Source of the DNA: Daphnia carinata
Taxonomy: Eukaryota; Arthropoda; Branchiopoda; Diplostraca; Daphniidae
DNA: 64,000 nt
Direction: 5' to 3'
Assembly (NCBI RefSeq): GCF_022539665.2
Contig: NC_081331.1
Coordinates: forward strand, 4,932,501-4,996,500
The notes under the pieces were generated by a model. That model ran no database searches. It saw nothing but the letters and a program-made list of their open reading frames with translations, and had not been told where the DNA came from. Each line of letters begins with the position of its first letter. Position 1 is the first letter of the stretch. The position numbers were made by a program, and so were the translations under genes. Positions 21,514-34,709 of this stretch are shown here, piece after piece.

Positions 21514-24500
21514 TCTTTTTTTTTTTATAAATGAAAATGATACTATGTTGTTTCAATTAAGAATACAAAATCCAACTAACACAGCGGTATGAAATAGTTG
21601 ACAGCAAAGCGAGAATGCAAAAAAAAAAAAAAAACGTCTGCTACAACTACTCGACCGTTGGAAGCCTTTTCGCACTCGTTCTAAGCGACATGTTCATTTC
21701 AAAATACAGAAAATACATCTCCTAAATCCCAATTCTATTGCTGCGAAATGCACTTCTCGTAATGAACACGTAGTCGTTGGCCTTTTGTTCGATTTCAAAA
21801 TCAAGATAAGCTACCGTAGACAGCGGTATGTCTGTAAGCGTGTAATCGCATCTTCAGTTGGCTTGGTCTGTCGGCATTTCATCACGGCATAAGCTAAATT
21901 GATAACATCCCAAAACGAGTCCTGACTAGACAATACGTCATTTGTGGCAAAGGTATTCGTTTCCGTTGGTATTCGCGGTTTTTATTTTTCTTTCCTTTCA
22001 AGAATATATGGGTACGAGAAAAATAATCCTGGGGGTCGCACGGCAACAACGGGAAGCCCCGTCATCAATTGCGGATCGTTGGGCACCCAGCAGGTACTAC
22101 ATCCGATGCACACCAAAATTTCAACCATACAAGCGTTCGAATTTCCCACTAGGTTCATCATCATCAATGGGACTTTCAACTACATTTGCTAATCTTCAGT
22201 CAGACATAGCCACCTATTGGAGGAGAATATGTTTAGCTTCTTTTATTCGCCTCTTCAATTGACATTGTCCTTAAAAGGACACGCATGTTTTCTATTATTC
22301 AAGCAAAAAAGGAGAATTTTTTTTTTTTTTTTTTAAGTAGTTCATAAAAGGACTAGCAGAAACCCACAGGCAGGTATATAAGTTGGAGGGAGGTAACAAA
22401 TGCTTTTTTGGCCTTCCCATCGTTTTTGTAAAAGAGCGGCACTCTGCTTCGCACCAGGATGTTGTTGCTGCTTATTATATCAGCGCAAGTAATTCTTTGC
22501 ATGCGAAGATGTGATGGGAAATTGACGACGATCCCACTAAATGGCAATTCAAGAAAAAAAAAGGAAGAAGATGAACGAGGTTAAAGCTTTTTTTTTTTCT
22601 CCCTCTCTTTAATTCTTTTTTTTTTAAACTTTTTTTTGAGTGCTGATTCAGCGACAAGCTGGAGCCGTCCAGACTGACGGGAGCAAAAAAAAAAAAAAAA
22701 AGAAACGAAAAAAAAAAAAGAAGTCTGACAAAAGCCGAGAACAACCTTGACGTTTTACGTGTAATCACTGCTATGCTAGTTAAAGCAAAACATCTAAACA
22801 AAATTGTAAAAAGAAAAAGGTTGAAAATGTCAGTTTGGACTTTTTGACACGAAAATGAAATAAAAACAGTTGAAATTGATGTTTTCACTTGGCCGCTGTC
22901 TCTCTCTTTTTTTCCCTTTTTCTTGCCACTTATTTCTTTTCCCTCACACTAAAAATGGAAGCAAAGAGCGAGTCGGATAGATTTTTTTTTTTTTCCCTTT
23001 GAGTCAATGGGATCCCCCACCTGGCGACAGTGACATATTTCACGAGCATATCATCGCCGAATAGCCAAAAACGCAGGGGTTGGTCCTCGCTTTTGTTCCT
23101 CACTAAAATAACGACATTTGGGGGCCTCGAGAATTTTTACTTTTTCCCTCATACGTGTAAATGTGTAGAACCTATGGCGAAACAGAGAAGACAAAAACTC
23201 AAAATAAATCGAACAGATTTCTTCCCCATTTTATCCGTTGGCCCATCCACATACGCTCCCCCCCCCCTCTTGTCGCCGGGGCCATAAAAATAAATAAAAC
23301 ACACGGAACCGCGGGGCACGGGAAGTCGGGAACCAAGACACACACAAACACACACACAAGGACGTGTGTATACTCACATGCTCTGTGTAACTTCAGTGTC
23401 CTCCTTGCGGGGCTCTTCTCGGCCTCTTGCACTCCAAAAAGTTAAAAATGCCAAGGCCAAGGAACTTTTTGATTGATAAGAGAGGGCAGCACCTCTGAAC
23501 GTTTCGTCATACGAACGTGCGTGAGTGTTTGTGGGCAAATGGTTGCGTTATCTGATATGATATTTAAAGAAGAAAAAAAAAAGAAAACCCTCTCTGAAAA
23601 TCACTCAGCCATCACTCCACCTGTCCCAATCGTCTCATCCTTCCGTCACGTTGGAATTTGAACCCATACAAAAGAAAAACGAAATACATAAAAAGAAAAA
23701 GGAAGTCGGGGGGGGGGGGGGATATTATTTTAAAAAATTGTGAATTGACTCAACGGTAACTGATGACACGGCCTATTTGGTCCGAGTTCAGTTAATTCAC
23801 ACTGTAGCGGTAACGTCGTGGAATACACAATACTTGCATACAACGCAGTCGTTCTATCGGGCAATTGGCATCAAGTTCGGATACGTTCCAGTGAGTTCCC
23901 GTTTCCCGTTTTCTTTTACTTCCGCCAGTAAGCTCCCCACACAAACACACACCGCTATTACTGGAACCGGTGAGCAATCGGTCTACAAAACCCAAGGAAC
24001 TGAAGAAAGAAACAAAAAAATAATAACAATAAATACAAGTACCGAACCCCCCCCCCCCCTCAAAATAAAGGACAGGAAAATCTAATTTGCCGGTCAATTT
24101 TATTTTATTTTTCAGTTCCCGTTTTTTTTTTTTTTTTTAAGGTCTTTCTTACATTTCTTTCTATTACTTTGGTTTCCCCTTGACTGGGCTCAACCGCATC
24201 GACATGTTTTCACGCAAATGGAGCGTAACCCGTTTTCTCACCATTTTTATTTTGCCTTCACGTCACAAAAAAAAAAAAAAAGACGATGGGGAAATGAATT
24301 TAACATCCAATGAGTTCATTTTCGGACGCAAGGGAAAAAAAGCCATCAACTTCTAGTGGTAACCATTAGACTCTGAATATGGCCGCAGAAGCCAGCGCAC
24401 CTTTCGCTCTCAACAGGTAAGCAAAAAGACTTGAGGGCGATTTCAAAGCCGCCATTGTTATGACACTACGAAAAGAAAAATGTAGATATTTTATTGAAGC

Positions 24501-26797
24501 TCTCCAATCAAAGAACAATGCAAGCGGTTTCACAAGTGTGAATAGCTTTTCAAGGTTTTTTTTCTTTGCTTTAAAAAAAAAAAGAAAGAATTGATCGAAT
24601 AAAAATTGAAAAAAAAAAAAAAGGAAGGTGATGTTCCAGAAAACAAGAACGGTATCGGCCTTTTTGAATGGAACGCACCGAAACACAATCCGGAATTTTG
24701 GATGGCTCTTTTTTTTTTTTTCTTTTCCCTTTACTACTCGTTGGTATACAGCGCAGGGGGTTAAAACAAGATGGAATGTTTTCATTCAATCAACAAGGTA
24801 GATGGACCACAACACAGGCAAACTTCAACAAAAAGAAGGGGAGGGAGTAAATCAACGGATTTTTTTTTTTTTTTGAAAAGAGTAACCCTAAACCTCTTTT
24901 TCTTGAATTTCCCTTTACTCCAGTGATAATAAAATAAAAGAAGAAGAACCTGTAAAAAAAAAAAAAAAAAATGTGCCGCCGTATGTCAATCCGGTGCCCA
25001 GCATTTTTCTTTGCTCTTTCCCCAGTCGTTTTCCACCTTTTATTTTTTTGCTTATGTTTTCCCTCTACTGTTTGGGGCGTATTATTTCAACTCTTTTATG
25101 CTTTTTCAACAAGTTCCCCATTTTTCTTGTTTAATCACAGGAAATTTGCTGGCCTTTTTTTTTTTTTTGCCCGGTCGTCTTCATCTGCCGTGTTTTCACT
25201 TCCGCTATTGTGTTTTTGACGATGGGATCGCCCTCCCCCCCTCTAAAAAAGAGTTCCTGACAAACAAGATACTATATACACGTAGATCTTATTTCCCTCT
25301 TTTTTTTTTATATATCCCTCCGTTGCAAATGGCCGTCTCGTGGGAGAATCACGTGGGTTCCCCTTCCATCATCAAGGATATAAAAAAAAGATATTGTACC
25401 ATTCCACTGTGTCGTATACGTACATGGAAATAAAAAAAAAGAAAGAAAGAGAGAAACGACACAAGAGACAAAGAGAAAGAAAAACAAAAGAAAGTTTTTA
25501 AATCGCACTGTATAAAAAACAAAAAAAAAAAAACTATGCGCGTTCCAGCAGCAAAAGCCAACACGAGCAGACGGGTCTGGACAGACAATTCACCTTTAAA
25601 AAAAATAATAAATAAAAGGGCGGGGTGAACGAGTTATTACCAGATGCCTATCTGAAGAAGATCCTCTTGTTTTAAATGGAGACACACGCGCCGAGCTTAT
25701 GTTTGTTTGTTTATTCAACTAAATAAAATAAAATTTGAAATCGTTTTATCTCGAAAAAGCTGCTACCACCAGTGAAATAGATTTACCCCTTTTATTTCGT
25801 CTTGATTTAAAAAAAAACAAAAAAACGAAAGAAAAACAACACATTTTGATGACCCTCTGTCAATAAAAAAAAGAAACAAACAAAACTTGCCCAGACATTT
25901 GCTGGGCAAACGGGGCGGAATATAAAAAAGGAAAGAATTTCTAGAAAATCCAGTAAGACCTGAGGGCCATCGATAACATCCGACTTTTTGGGTGGCGATT
26001 ATTTCGTCCAGTTTTTACTTTGGGAAAAATGAATTTCAAATGAGTGTAAACAAATCCAAAAAACGAAATTTGAAAATGAAACTGAAGTCGATTGTTGGGG
26101 GGGGGGGGGGGGGGGATTCCAAATAATAAATGGAAGAGCCGGGAGGATTGATCCACTGATGAAACATCATGCATTTTAATTGGAAAATCATCGCATCGGG
26201 TTAAAGGATGAGCACTGCGGGTGTAACGGAATGTTTCCACCTTTTCTTATTTTTTTTTTTTCCTTTTATTTCTTCCCCCCCACGGGCCGACAGGTTTCAA
26301 CTGTTTATTCATTTTGGCCTCCCCCCCCCCCAAAAAAAAACAACTGTTTGTACTTTCCTTCGAATATTATTCAATTTTTTTTTCAGAAGCAGAAAGAAAA
26401 CAACAATTAGCAAAGAAATTTCTTCACAATTGGCCTATCTATTCTACTCGTTTGCATATCAGTAGATCATACATCCATTAGCATAAATTGCTTTTGACCA
26501 TTTCTCTTTTTCTCATTTCATTCCTCCCCACGCTTTTAACCGAAACGATGACCTGACGCGTTGCTACGTCAACCGTCGTTATGAACTATAACGTACACAC
26601 AAGTCAAATGTCTGTTTGGCTTCACATACATGCAAGTTGGAAAATAGCATCGATCAGAGTGTACCTACACTCTGTACAGCTCCTCTTTTTTTTTTTTTTT
26701 TTTGTTGTAACGTGTGTTTCCTATTCCCTCCTCTTTCATTGTATATACTACACCTCCCCCCCTTTGCCAAACTCCTCCGGCTCTCTCCTCCTCCTAA

Positions 26798-26800
<3 letters not shown>

Positions 26801-26875
<75 letters not shown>
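26801..26875 (+). repeat. TG microsatellite, about 37 units
   Basis: A perfect TG dinucleotide run of 75 bp, the longest in the window. Shorter relatives occur at about 13412, 27364-27407, 30060-30083, 31676-31692 and 32234-32252. Confidence 0.95.
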
Positions 26876-26877
<2 letters not shown>

Positions 26878-29603
26878 TGATAGCAGTGGCGAGAGATACA
26901 AAAATTTCAAAGTGCCAGGGCCACAGTTCAGTTACCTGCGTCCGTAGTCCGTCAACGGACGTGTTTCGGCATCTACCTGCCAATTCTTTTTTGTGTTTTC
27001 TCTGAATTTTATACCTGAAGTCTCTCAAGAGGCTCACCTTTATTTGAAAAACGCCAATAGAGGCCAGTGGTATAGGAGAAAAAAAAAGGAGAAAAAATCT
27101 GGCCGTTATAGTTTTATATTTCCCCCTCTGAGAGAAACAGCGTCGGCTTCTTCATGTCGGACAGTAGGCCAAAGTGAAGTCAGTGGAACGGCTTCGAAAT
27201 CATTGTCGTGTTTAAAAAAAAAAAAAAAAAAGAAAAAGGAAAACATTCAAATTTTTAGGGAAAGAAAACGGTCGATACTCGTTAGCCCGAGCCAATTGTG
27301 TGTGTGTGCTATTTCCACTACGGTGGTATATAACGTGATTGCGATTCATTACAACAGATTTTCTTGTGTGTGCTTGTGTGTGTGTGTGTGTGTTTGTTGT
27401 GTGTGTGGCTGAACTGAAAAAGCAAAAAGAAAAACTATTTCCGAAAGAGAAAGAAAAATAACCGCCGTTTTTTTTATGTGCCGTGACTTGCGGGAATCCC
27501 GCACGCGCGCTCACGTCAACCCCCATCCCTCTTTTTCTGTGCTGGTGCATTATTTAAAAAAATATTTTAAAGTGAACCAAAATCCCCACCAGCCCTTTTG
27601 CATAGCTGATTTGCAACAACCCATTTCGACGTAACCATCAAAAGGAGAATACACCACCAGAGTGTGTCTGCGTCTATGACAATTGCTACCGGGTCTTTCA
27701 ACTTAACAATTTTCTACTTCAAAAGGTAAAAAAAAAAAAAAAAATATATACCTAATATAAAAATGTCAGAATTTGTGCGTACGTCTTTTTTTTTTTTTTT
27801 TTTTTTTAATGTTATTTGCTTCCTCTCCTTTTTCTAAAATTTCGCTCCTGGGTCTTTCTGGTCTAAAGCTCAGACTCTCTCCTCTTTTTTTTTTTTTTTG
27901 ACTGGCTAACATCCTCTATACACGACCTATATCTCTTTCCTAGTTGTATAGACAACAACCTGAGAAAGACGGTTGCGGTCGCCTGCGGATGTGGTGGGCT
28001 TGATTTTTACATGCAGAGCTGCTGCTCTCCGTATTCATTTCTTTTCTATACGCATCCTCATCTTGTTATTTCGACGCTATCGGAAAAGAAAAACGCATTT
28101 TTCAAGCCCTCACCGATATTTAAAATATCGGTCGTGACGATTGATCCTCTATTTTTTTTTTAAAGCATTTTTCGTTGTCGATGGAACAATTCCTTTTTGT
28201 TTTACTATTTTCACCGTTGCGTACCCAAAAATAGATAACAACACAGACCCAACGGCGAAAAAGTAGGTCATCATCATACCCATCGGTTTTCGTATGAACT
28301 TTGATTATGTCATTCTTTTCTTTTTTTTCGAATACAAACAAAATAATGTCCCTGTGTTCCCAATCTGCTATAAAATGCATAGACGTTACATTTGAAGCCG
28401 GCCTCAATCGTGATTGAAAATTCGAATCATCTCGAAAATGTCCGTTGGGCTCTCATCTTTTTCATATAACAACCGGCCGTTAGAGCGCCGTTGTTATTCC
28501 GGCCCACCCATCTGCCCCAAACAAAACAAAAAATCGCTCTCTCTTTGATGTGTGTATATATACATATATATATATATAAAAAAAAAAAAAAAAAAAGGGC
28601 CTCTCCCCCTCGTCATCAATAGAGCGTTGGCAGCTGCGCCACATACGTCTATTGTGTGTCCCAGACACGGTTTGAAATTCGAACGGTTGCGTTTACCCAT
28701 ACGCACAAAACATCTTGTCGTGTTCCGAGTACAAGACACACTTCACAAAAAAAAGATGCAGCTTCAACTTCCCCTCCCATAGATCTCGGATTTCCGGAAG
28801 GAGAGAAGACGCCAGAGTTTCGAGCAGATGTTTTTGTTCTTACGAACGTTTCTAATTTCCATTTTCCATGAAAAAAAAAAAAAGGGGGGAAGCAGAAAGA
28901 TGTGCACAGATTGTTGAAAAACATTTCAAAAGTTGGATGAAATCATACAGACATTAAAGCAGAAAATGTCATTCATCAAACGTGCGCGGTCTATTGATCA
29001 AGTCGGTCGTCAAAAGAGAGAGAAAACTTTTTTGTGGGTTGTTGTTATGTGGTCGTTGATTTCGCTTGGATGTTCTAAAGCCATAAAGCACTGATATGAT
29101 ATTTTGGCGTTCGAGAAATCGGGCCGCACGCGTGTCTTCCTCGTCCCGCTTTCGTGAACGCTTAAGCCATTATTCATTGCGCTCTAGCGACTTCTACTTT
29201 TGGGAACTTGGTTTTCGACTCTTTGCAAGCTCTTCTTTTTTTTTATTTCAGTCAAGAAAATGGACGTACTTTTCATACGGAATTTTATAGAAAACGAAAA
29301 AAATTGGCTTCACAGCGCACATGAAAATGAATCTCATTTCTTTCTTTTTTTGCGAATGAGAAAAAAAAAACATGGAAATAAATCCTTTTTTTTTTTTTAA
29401 ATATAAAGAAGAAAAGAAAGAAAAAGCGAGATGGAACGGTCGTCCGGAATCGAGGCCATCCGCGCCCGTCTAAAAGGGGATAGGATGTCAGAGGATTCAT
29501 GAATCCCATTGACTCTCTCGGTCGGGGCGGGGTGATAGAGACAACCTGTATAAACCAAGAAGCGAAAATGAAAAGAAATAGCTGCAAGGCGTTGACCCTT
29601 TTT

Positions 29604-29626
29604 TTCTTTCTTTCTTTCTTTCTTTC
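29604..29626 (+). repeat. TTTC tetranucleotide repeat
   Basis: A short perfect array of TTTC units. Confidence 0.85.
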
Positions 29627-32600
29627 ACTTAAAAAAAAAAAATCACGGTGAATTTTCTGTTTTAACTTTTCCCAATAAATAAAAAAAAAAAAGGCCGACG
29701 TAATTTTTCCTGCGTAACGGCCTCTACTGTTGCAGCTGCGGATAACCCGAGTCCCGCAATCACAAGAGCAAATGGCTGCAGGCTTTCGTCTGACCCCGGT
29801 AAACACATACTACTGCTGTACTCAAAGCCATCTGGTGGCGAACTTGGCCGCTCCTACCTTGGCCTGTACACTGGCAAAAAAAAAAGGGGGGGTTTGCATA
29901 ATAATATGCAGATGGAATGGGAGAAACTATTTTTGAAAAAAAAAAAAAAGTCGGCCGTCAAGCGAATAGATATGCCGTTCTGCTCTCTCCCGTACTTCAA
30001 AGTACGATGATGACGATGATCCTAGAGAAAAAAAATGGCAGGTCGTTCCACAGGGGGACGACACACACACACACACACACACAGAAACGTAACAACAATA
30101 ACAACAAAAAAATGAGCTACGACCGAAATATTGAGGCCAGTATACAGCTGGGATGATTGCCGGTCCCATCCATCATCACGCGAGGATAGTGTGGGAAGCG
30201 AGACACAAACAACAAAGCCAACCCATCCAAACCACCTTTCACACTCGAGACGACAATGTTTTGCTATGTTTCTTCTACGGAGAGAGTTTTTCTTCTTCTG
30301 ATTTTGATGAGTTAAAAAAAAAAAAAAAAAAACTAACAAGAAGAAGAACGAGGTTACAAAAAACTTGTGTTGACGGACTATCCGCAAGGCAAGTAATCGA
30401 TAAATATCCTCAAGGTAAAATCAAAAAAAAAAAAAATTATTTATTTTTGAACGTGCGTCAAAAAATGGCTAGCTGATATAATCGAAGCTGCAGACAACTG
30501 AGAGAAACGGGTGTCTGCGTAATACTGACGTCATCGGCACACGCATCGCAGCTTTTGGCATAGGGGAAAACAAAACACGAAGGCGACTCGACAGTTTTCT
30601 ATCATATTCGAAGCCACCATTTAAGGATTGAAACGATCCTCGAACAGCCGGCACCTGGTGAAACAACCTCAAACACTAGACCGTGTTTGTTTTCACAAAT
30701 TTCTAGACGTGCCAAAACAACGTTGAAAAAAGTCGTGATTGTGCGGAGGAACTCGATCGAAACGTGCCGCTACAATCGGTGCATTTTCACTCGATGATGA
30801 AACCGAAACACACAAAACCCACATGATGATGTTGTTGTTTCTTCGACTTTGATTTCACAAGCACCACAGAAAAGAAAAAAAAAAGATGAGAGTCATGATG
30901 GGCCGGCATGAAAATGGCGGCTCATTCAGCAGTTGAAGCACGTGCACCTGTCGATGTCCGGCCAGAAAGTTGGGGTGTGTCAAGCATCTTTTTTTGTTGT
31001 TGTTGTTCAAAGCCACGGCCCGCGGTACAACAATAAAAAAAAAAGACACAAGTCAACTCTCGTAAAAAAATTGTATTTTTTTTTTGTTTTTTTTTTACGT
31101 CTGGCCAGCGTATGAAAAACAACAACAAAATGTATGCAGACAGTGTAATCCACTTTAAGAGATTTTGCTTTTTTATATATTTTTTTTTTTTTCAAAATGC
31201 CCGCCCAAAATTCTTATGCCACCAAGTAAGGCAAGTTATATTTTCAGGTCTATTGTTTCAACAGTTCTTTTCTTGGTTTTTCAAAATTAATGATTTTTTT
31301 TTTATTTCCCAACAATTTTTGTTTTCAAAAGGAGAAAATGAGGACATTTACACAGACGTGAATCCGTGATGATGAATTGTTTTTCAGCGTATGCCTCCCC
31401 CTTTGAATATTAAAAATTCAGATAGGATTTTCAAAAAAAAAATAAAAAATAAAAAAAAGGTACGCAACAAGACAAGTGTAGGACTTTCCCGAGGCACGAT
31501 TTCAAAATAGGCTCTATCGCATAGATATATAGAGGTCATCCTTTGTTATTTCTCAAAAACACAGCCTATACGCGAAGGCCGTTTATGGACATAATAATAC
31601 GAAAAAAAAAAAAAAACAGGGCTTCTTTTTTTTTTTCTACTCATCATCCACCTTCCACAACTACCCCCCCCCCCCGCACACACACACACACAAATTTTTC
31701 AGACTGAAAAAAAAAAAACGCAACGGTTTTTTCCTTTTGAAATATTTTGAACCATCATCCGTGCCGCCAGTGCGCAGTGGGTTTTCCCTTTTGTGTTGTT
31801 ATTGTTGTTGTGTGATGAATTCGTCGTCACGGCACCGCGCCAGCAATCGATTATGCTAATGAAGAGCGGCATAATAAAAAATAAAAAAAAAACAATAAAA
31901 AAAAATTCACTAGTGTTTCGTTTTTCTTTTTGCACAGACTTTTACGCGGCATCATGATTAGTATGTAGTTAGCGCTAGACAGACTAGCGCACGTTTAATG
32001 CTCACAAAAATATATAGGAGGGGTCGTTTGATTGAAGGCAACAATCGATTCCCTTACCAGTTAATGGCACTACATTTAATAGACCCCCATTTTTGTTATT
32101 TCATTTCTTTTTTTTTTTTTCGCTAAAAAGAAAATACTCTTTTCTCGTATATCGTTTGCGCGTAGAGCGGCGCAGTTTTTAAAACGTGGAATGTTGCCGT
32201 ATCACGCACAGGGGGCACTGGTATATAAAATAAATGTGTGTGTGTGTGTGTGTCACGGCTCGGTTATAAACGAGAGAGAACTTTTCATTTTTTTTTTTTT
32301 TTTCAAGACGAGGTTTTTTTTTGTCGCATTTTTTTTTTTTATGTGTCGGTGCGCCTGTTGTTCATTTTGATGTTTATAATTACACACAATCATGTAGACG
32401 TGTAGCCCCACACAGACAGATTTTTAACCGAGACGATACGCCGCCCACAAAGCCACGCCTTTTTCGATCCCTCTCTATTAAACATTAAAAAAAAAAAGGC
32501 TGAAGAGAGAAAATAAGCGAATTATTATTGCTGTTTTTAACGAGCAACTTAATAGAGCCCATAAATTTCTGTACGAAAAAAAAAACAAAACAGAAAATGT

Positions 32601-34683
32601 TTGAAAAATAATCTGAATATGAGTCGAAATCATGACGAGATAAGAGGTGATTTTCCCTTTTACTGGCAACAATAAGAAAATAATGGGATTGGCCCTTTTT
32701 TTTTTCTTTTAATGATGACTCGATTCACAGCCGCAGAGACGCTTCCGTTCTACCTACACAAGCCGCTTTGCGGTTGATTTCATTTTTTGTTTTGTTTTTT
32801 ACCGAGAAAGTCGATGATGAATCTCTTTCTTTGTAATATACTTACACGCAAAGAAAACAAAAAACAACCGGTATTTAAGGTTAAAAAGAAAATCATGGCG
32901 GGTGGAAGAGCGAGAACGGAAACAAACCACAAAATGTGTTGATGTTGCCCTTCAAAAAAAAAAAAATAAAATAAAATAAAATAAACAAGTTGACATCATC
33001 GGAAGAAAGAAATGAGGGCGAAATGGTGGCGCCATCGATTTGATTATTAAGTTAGTCGGTTGAGGGGAGTGGAACCGGAAGAACGGTTAGCCGATTGTTG
33101 CACAACGTGTGCATTATAAATTCAACTCCTCCTTCTTCCCCATCCTGGTTGTATAACCCTGTCTTGATATTCCTCGGGGCCATCATTGATTCTCTCACGA
33201 AAATTCATTTCCCCTTAAAAAAAAAACTAAAAAAAAAACAACGTAGCCTAAAACCATTTTTATGGAGGGACTTTAGTTATTGAGTTTACTTGTCATTCAG
33301 GTTTCGTTACCGTTTTTGGTTTGTTCACCCTTACCCACTACCGCCCTTGTGCGTTTCAACGTGCGGCCAGTGCGTTAACATCGTGTGGCAAACAGTTTGT
33401 GTGTGTAGTCGATATTTCCTGGACAACGTGAATATTCGGAAAGCCCAAGGATACGCAACCACCCATAGGCAACAAAGAAAAACAAAGGCTATCAACCGAT
33501 CTTTTGATCTATTGATCGAAATCAAGTGCGTGTTTGATTATTTATTATATTTTTTTTTCGATTTCTACCACAAGGTTATTACTGAGAAACTAAACCAATT
33601 TAGAAAGAAAAGAAAAGCGCCTTGGAACATAATTTTTTTTTTGGCGGATATGTAAACCCAATTTTCACGGCCGCAATTCAATGCTAATACGTTCCCCTTC
33701 GAATTTTGTTTCGAAAATAGAAAAAAAAAAAAAGAAAAACATTAAAAAAAAAAATTATTTGTGGGTTAGTTGACTCGATGTGCCCTACATTTCGGGCTGT
33801 TTAAAAACAAAAGAGAAGCGGGTTCGTAACGGCACTTGATTGTTCTTCGCGACTCTTTTCTTCCCCCCCCCCCTTCTCAATTTCCAGTTTTTCTCGTTTT
33901 TTTTCCTTTTGTCATCATCGTTGGCCAAGAACAAACATCCAAAAAGGTTGTCGGTGTGAGAAACTCGTGAGGTACACAGTCGAATGACAAACAGGGCTTA
34001 TATAAATTATGAAAACTAGACACACAGCTGCAATCCCCGTTACAGTTGGAAACCTGTCGAATGCAACATTTTTTTTTTTTCAAAACAGCTTTTTTTTTTT
34101 TGTTTTGTGCTTTTCTTTATAAACTAGAACAAACAATCGACCAAGTTTGTTTGGCTTTTTTGTTTTTTCATGGGGGAACGAACATTTTTGACATGATATC
34201 TCCCCCCCCCCTCGAAAAAAATGGCAGATTTTGGACGAGCACATTCCGCGTGTCTGTTAGGAATTCAATCGTCTAATAAAACAAAAACAAAACATCCGCC
34301 TTCCCCTAAAGACAACAAAGAGAAAGTCTGCGAGTAAATCAAAACGACAGAAAAAAAAAAGATGGATTCTTTTTCATCTCAGCGCAACATAGAGCCAGTG
34401 AAAATACGATCCTTATCTCGCTTTTTAAAAAATATTCTTTCAAAGGTGTTCGTGTATCAGGATGGAACATCGATCTTTGTATACTTCTCTGATGGGCAGC
34501 GGTTTGACTCAATTTTGAAACTAGGGCGGTTCATTTCAAAAGGGAAGAGGAACAAAAATGTGAAAACAAGTGTTTTGTTTTTTCTCCAAAGATTTTCACT
34601 TTGACTCGCACCTTCCCCCCCTTGCAACGTTTCCGTTCATCGGCGCTACGTTTGCTAATAATCAGTGTGCACACGCAACAGGA

Positions 34684-34709
34684 GAAAAGAGAGAGAGAGA
34701 GAGAGAGAG
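34684..34709 (+). repeat. GA microsatellite
   Basis: A nearly perfect GA run of about 26 bp in the homopolymer-rich stretch. Confidence 0.85.

Noticed and set aside
21942-22262. Plus-strand open frames with a possible exon ending CAGCAG|GTACTA
   Set aside because: The acceptor is poor, there is no recognisable domain, and no compatible partner exon was found. It is noted only as slightly GC-richer than its surroundings.
24378-24417. ATG exon MAAEASAPFALNR with an AG|GTAAGC donor, as first exon of the coiled-coil gene
   Set aside because: Its phase (2) does not fit the phase-0 acceptor at 36794, and joining it to the candidate exon at 29734 gives an immediate stop.
26581-27037. Open frames on both strands across the TG repeat (runs of Cys-Val or Thr-His)
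   Set aside because: They are translations of the dinucleotide repeat and adjoining homopolymers.
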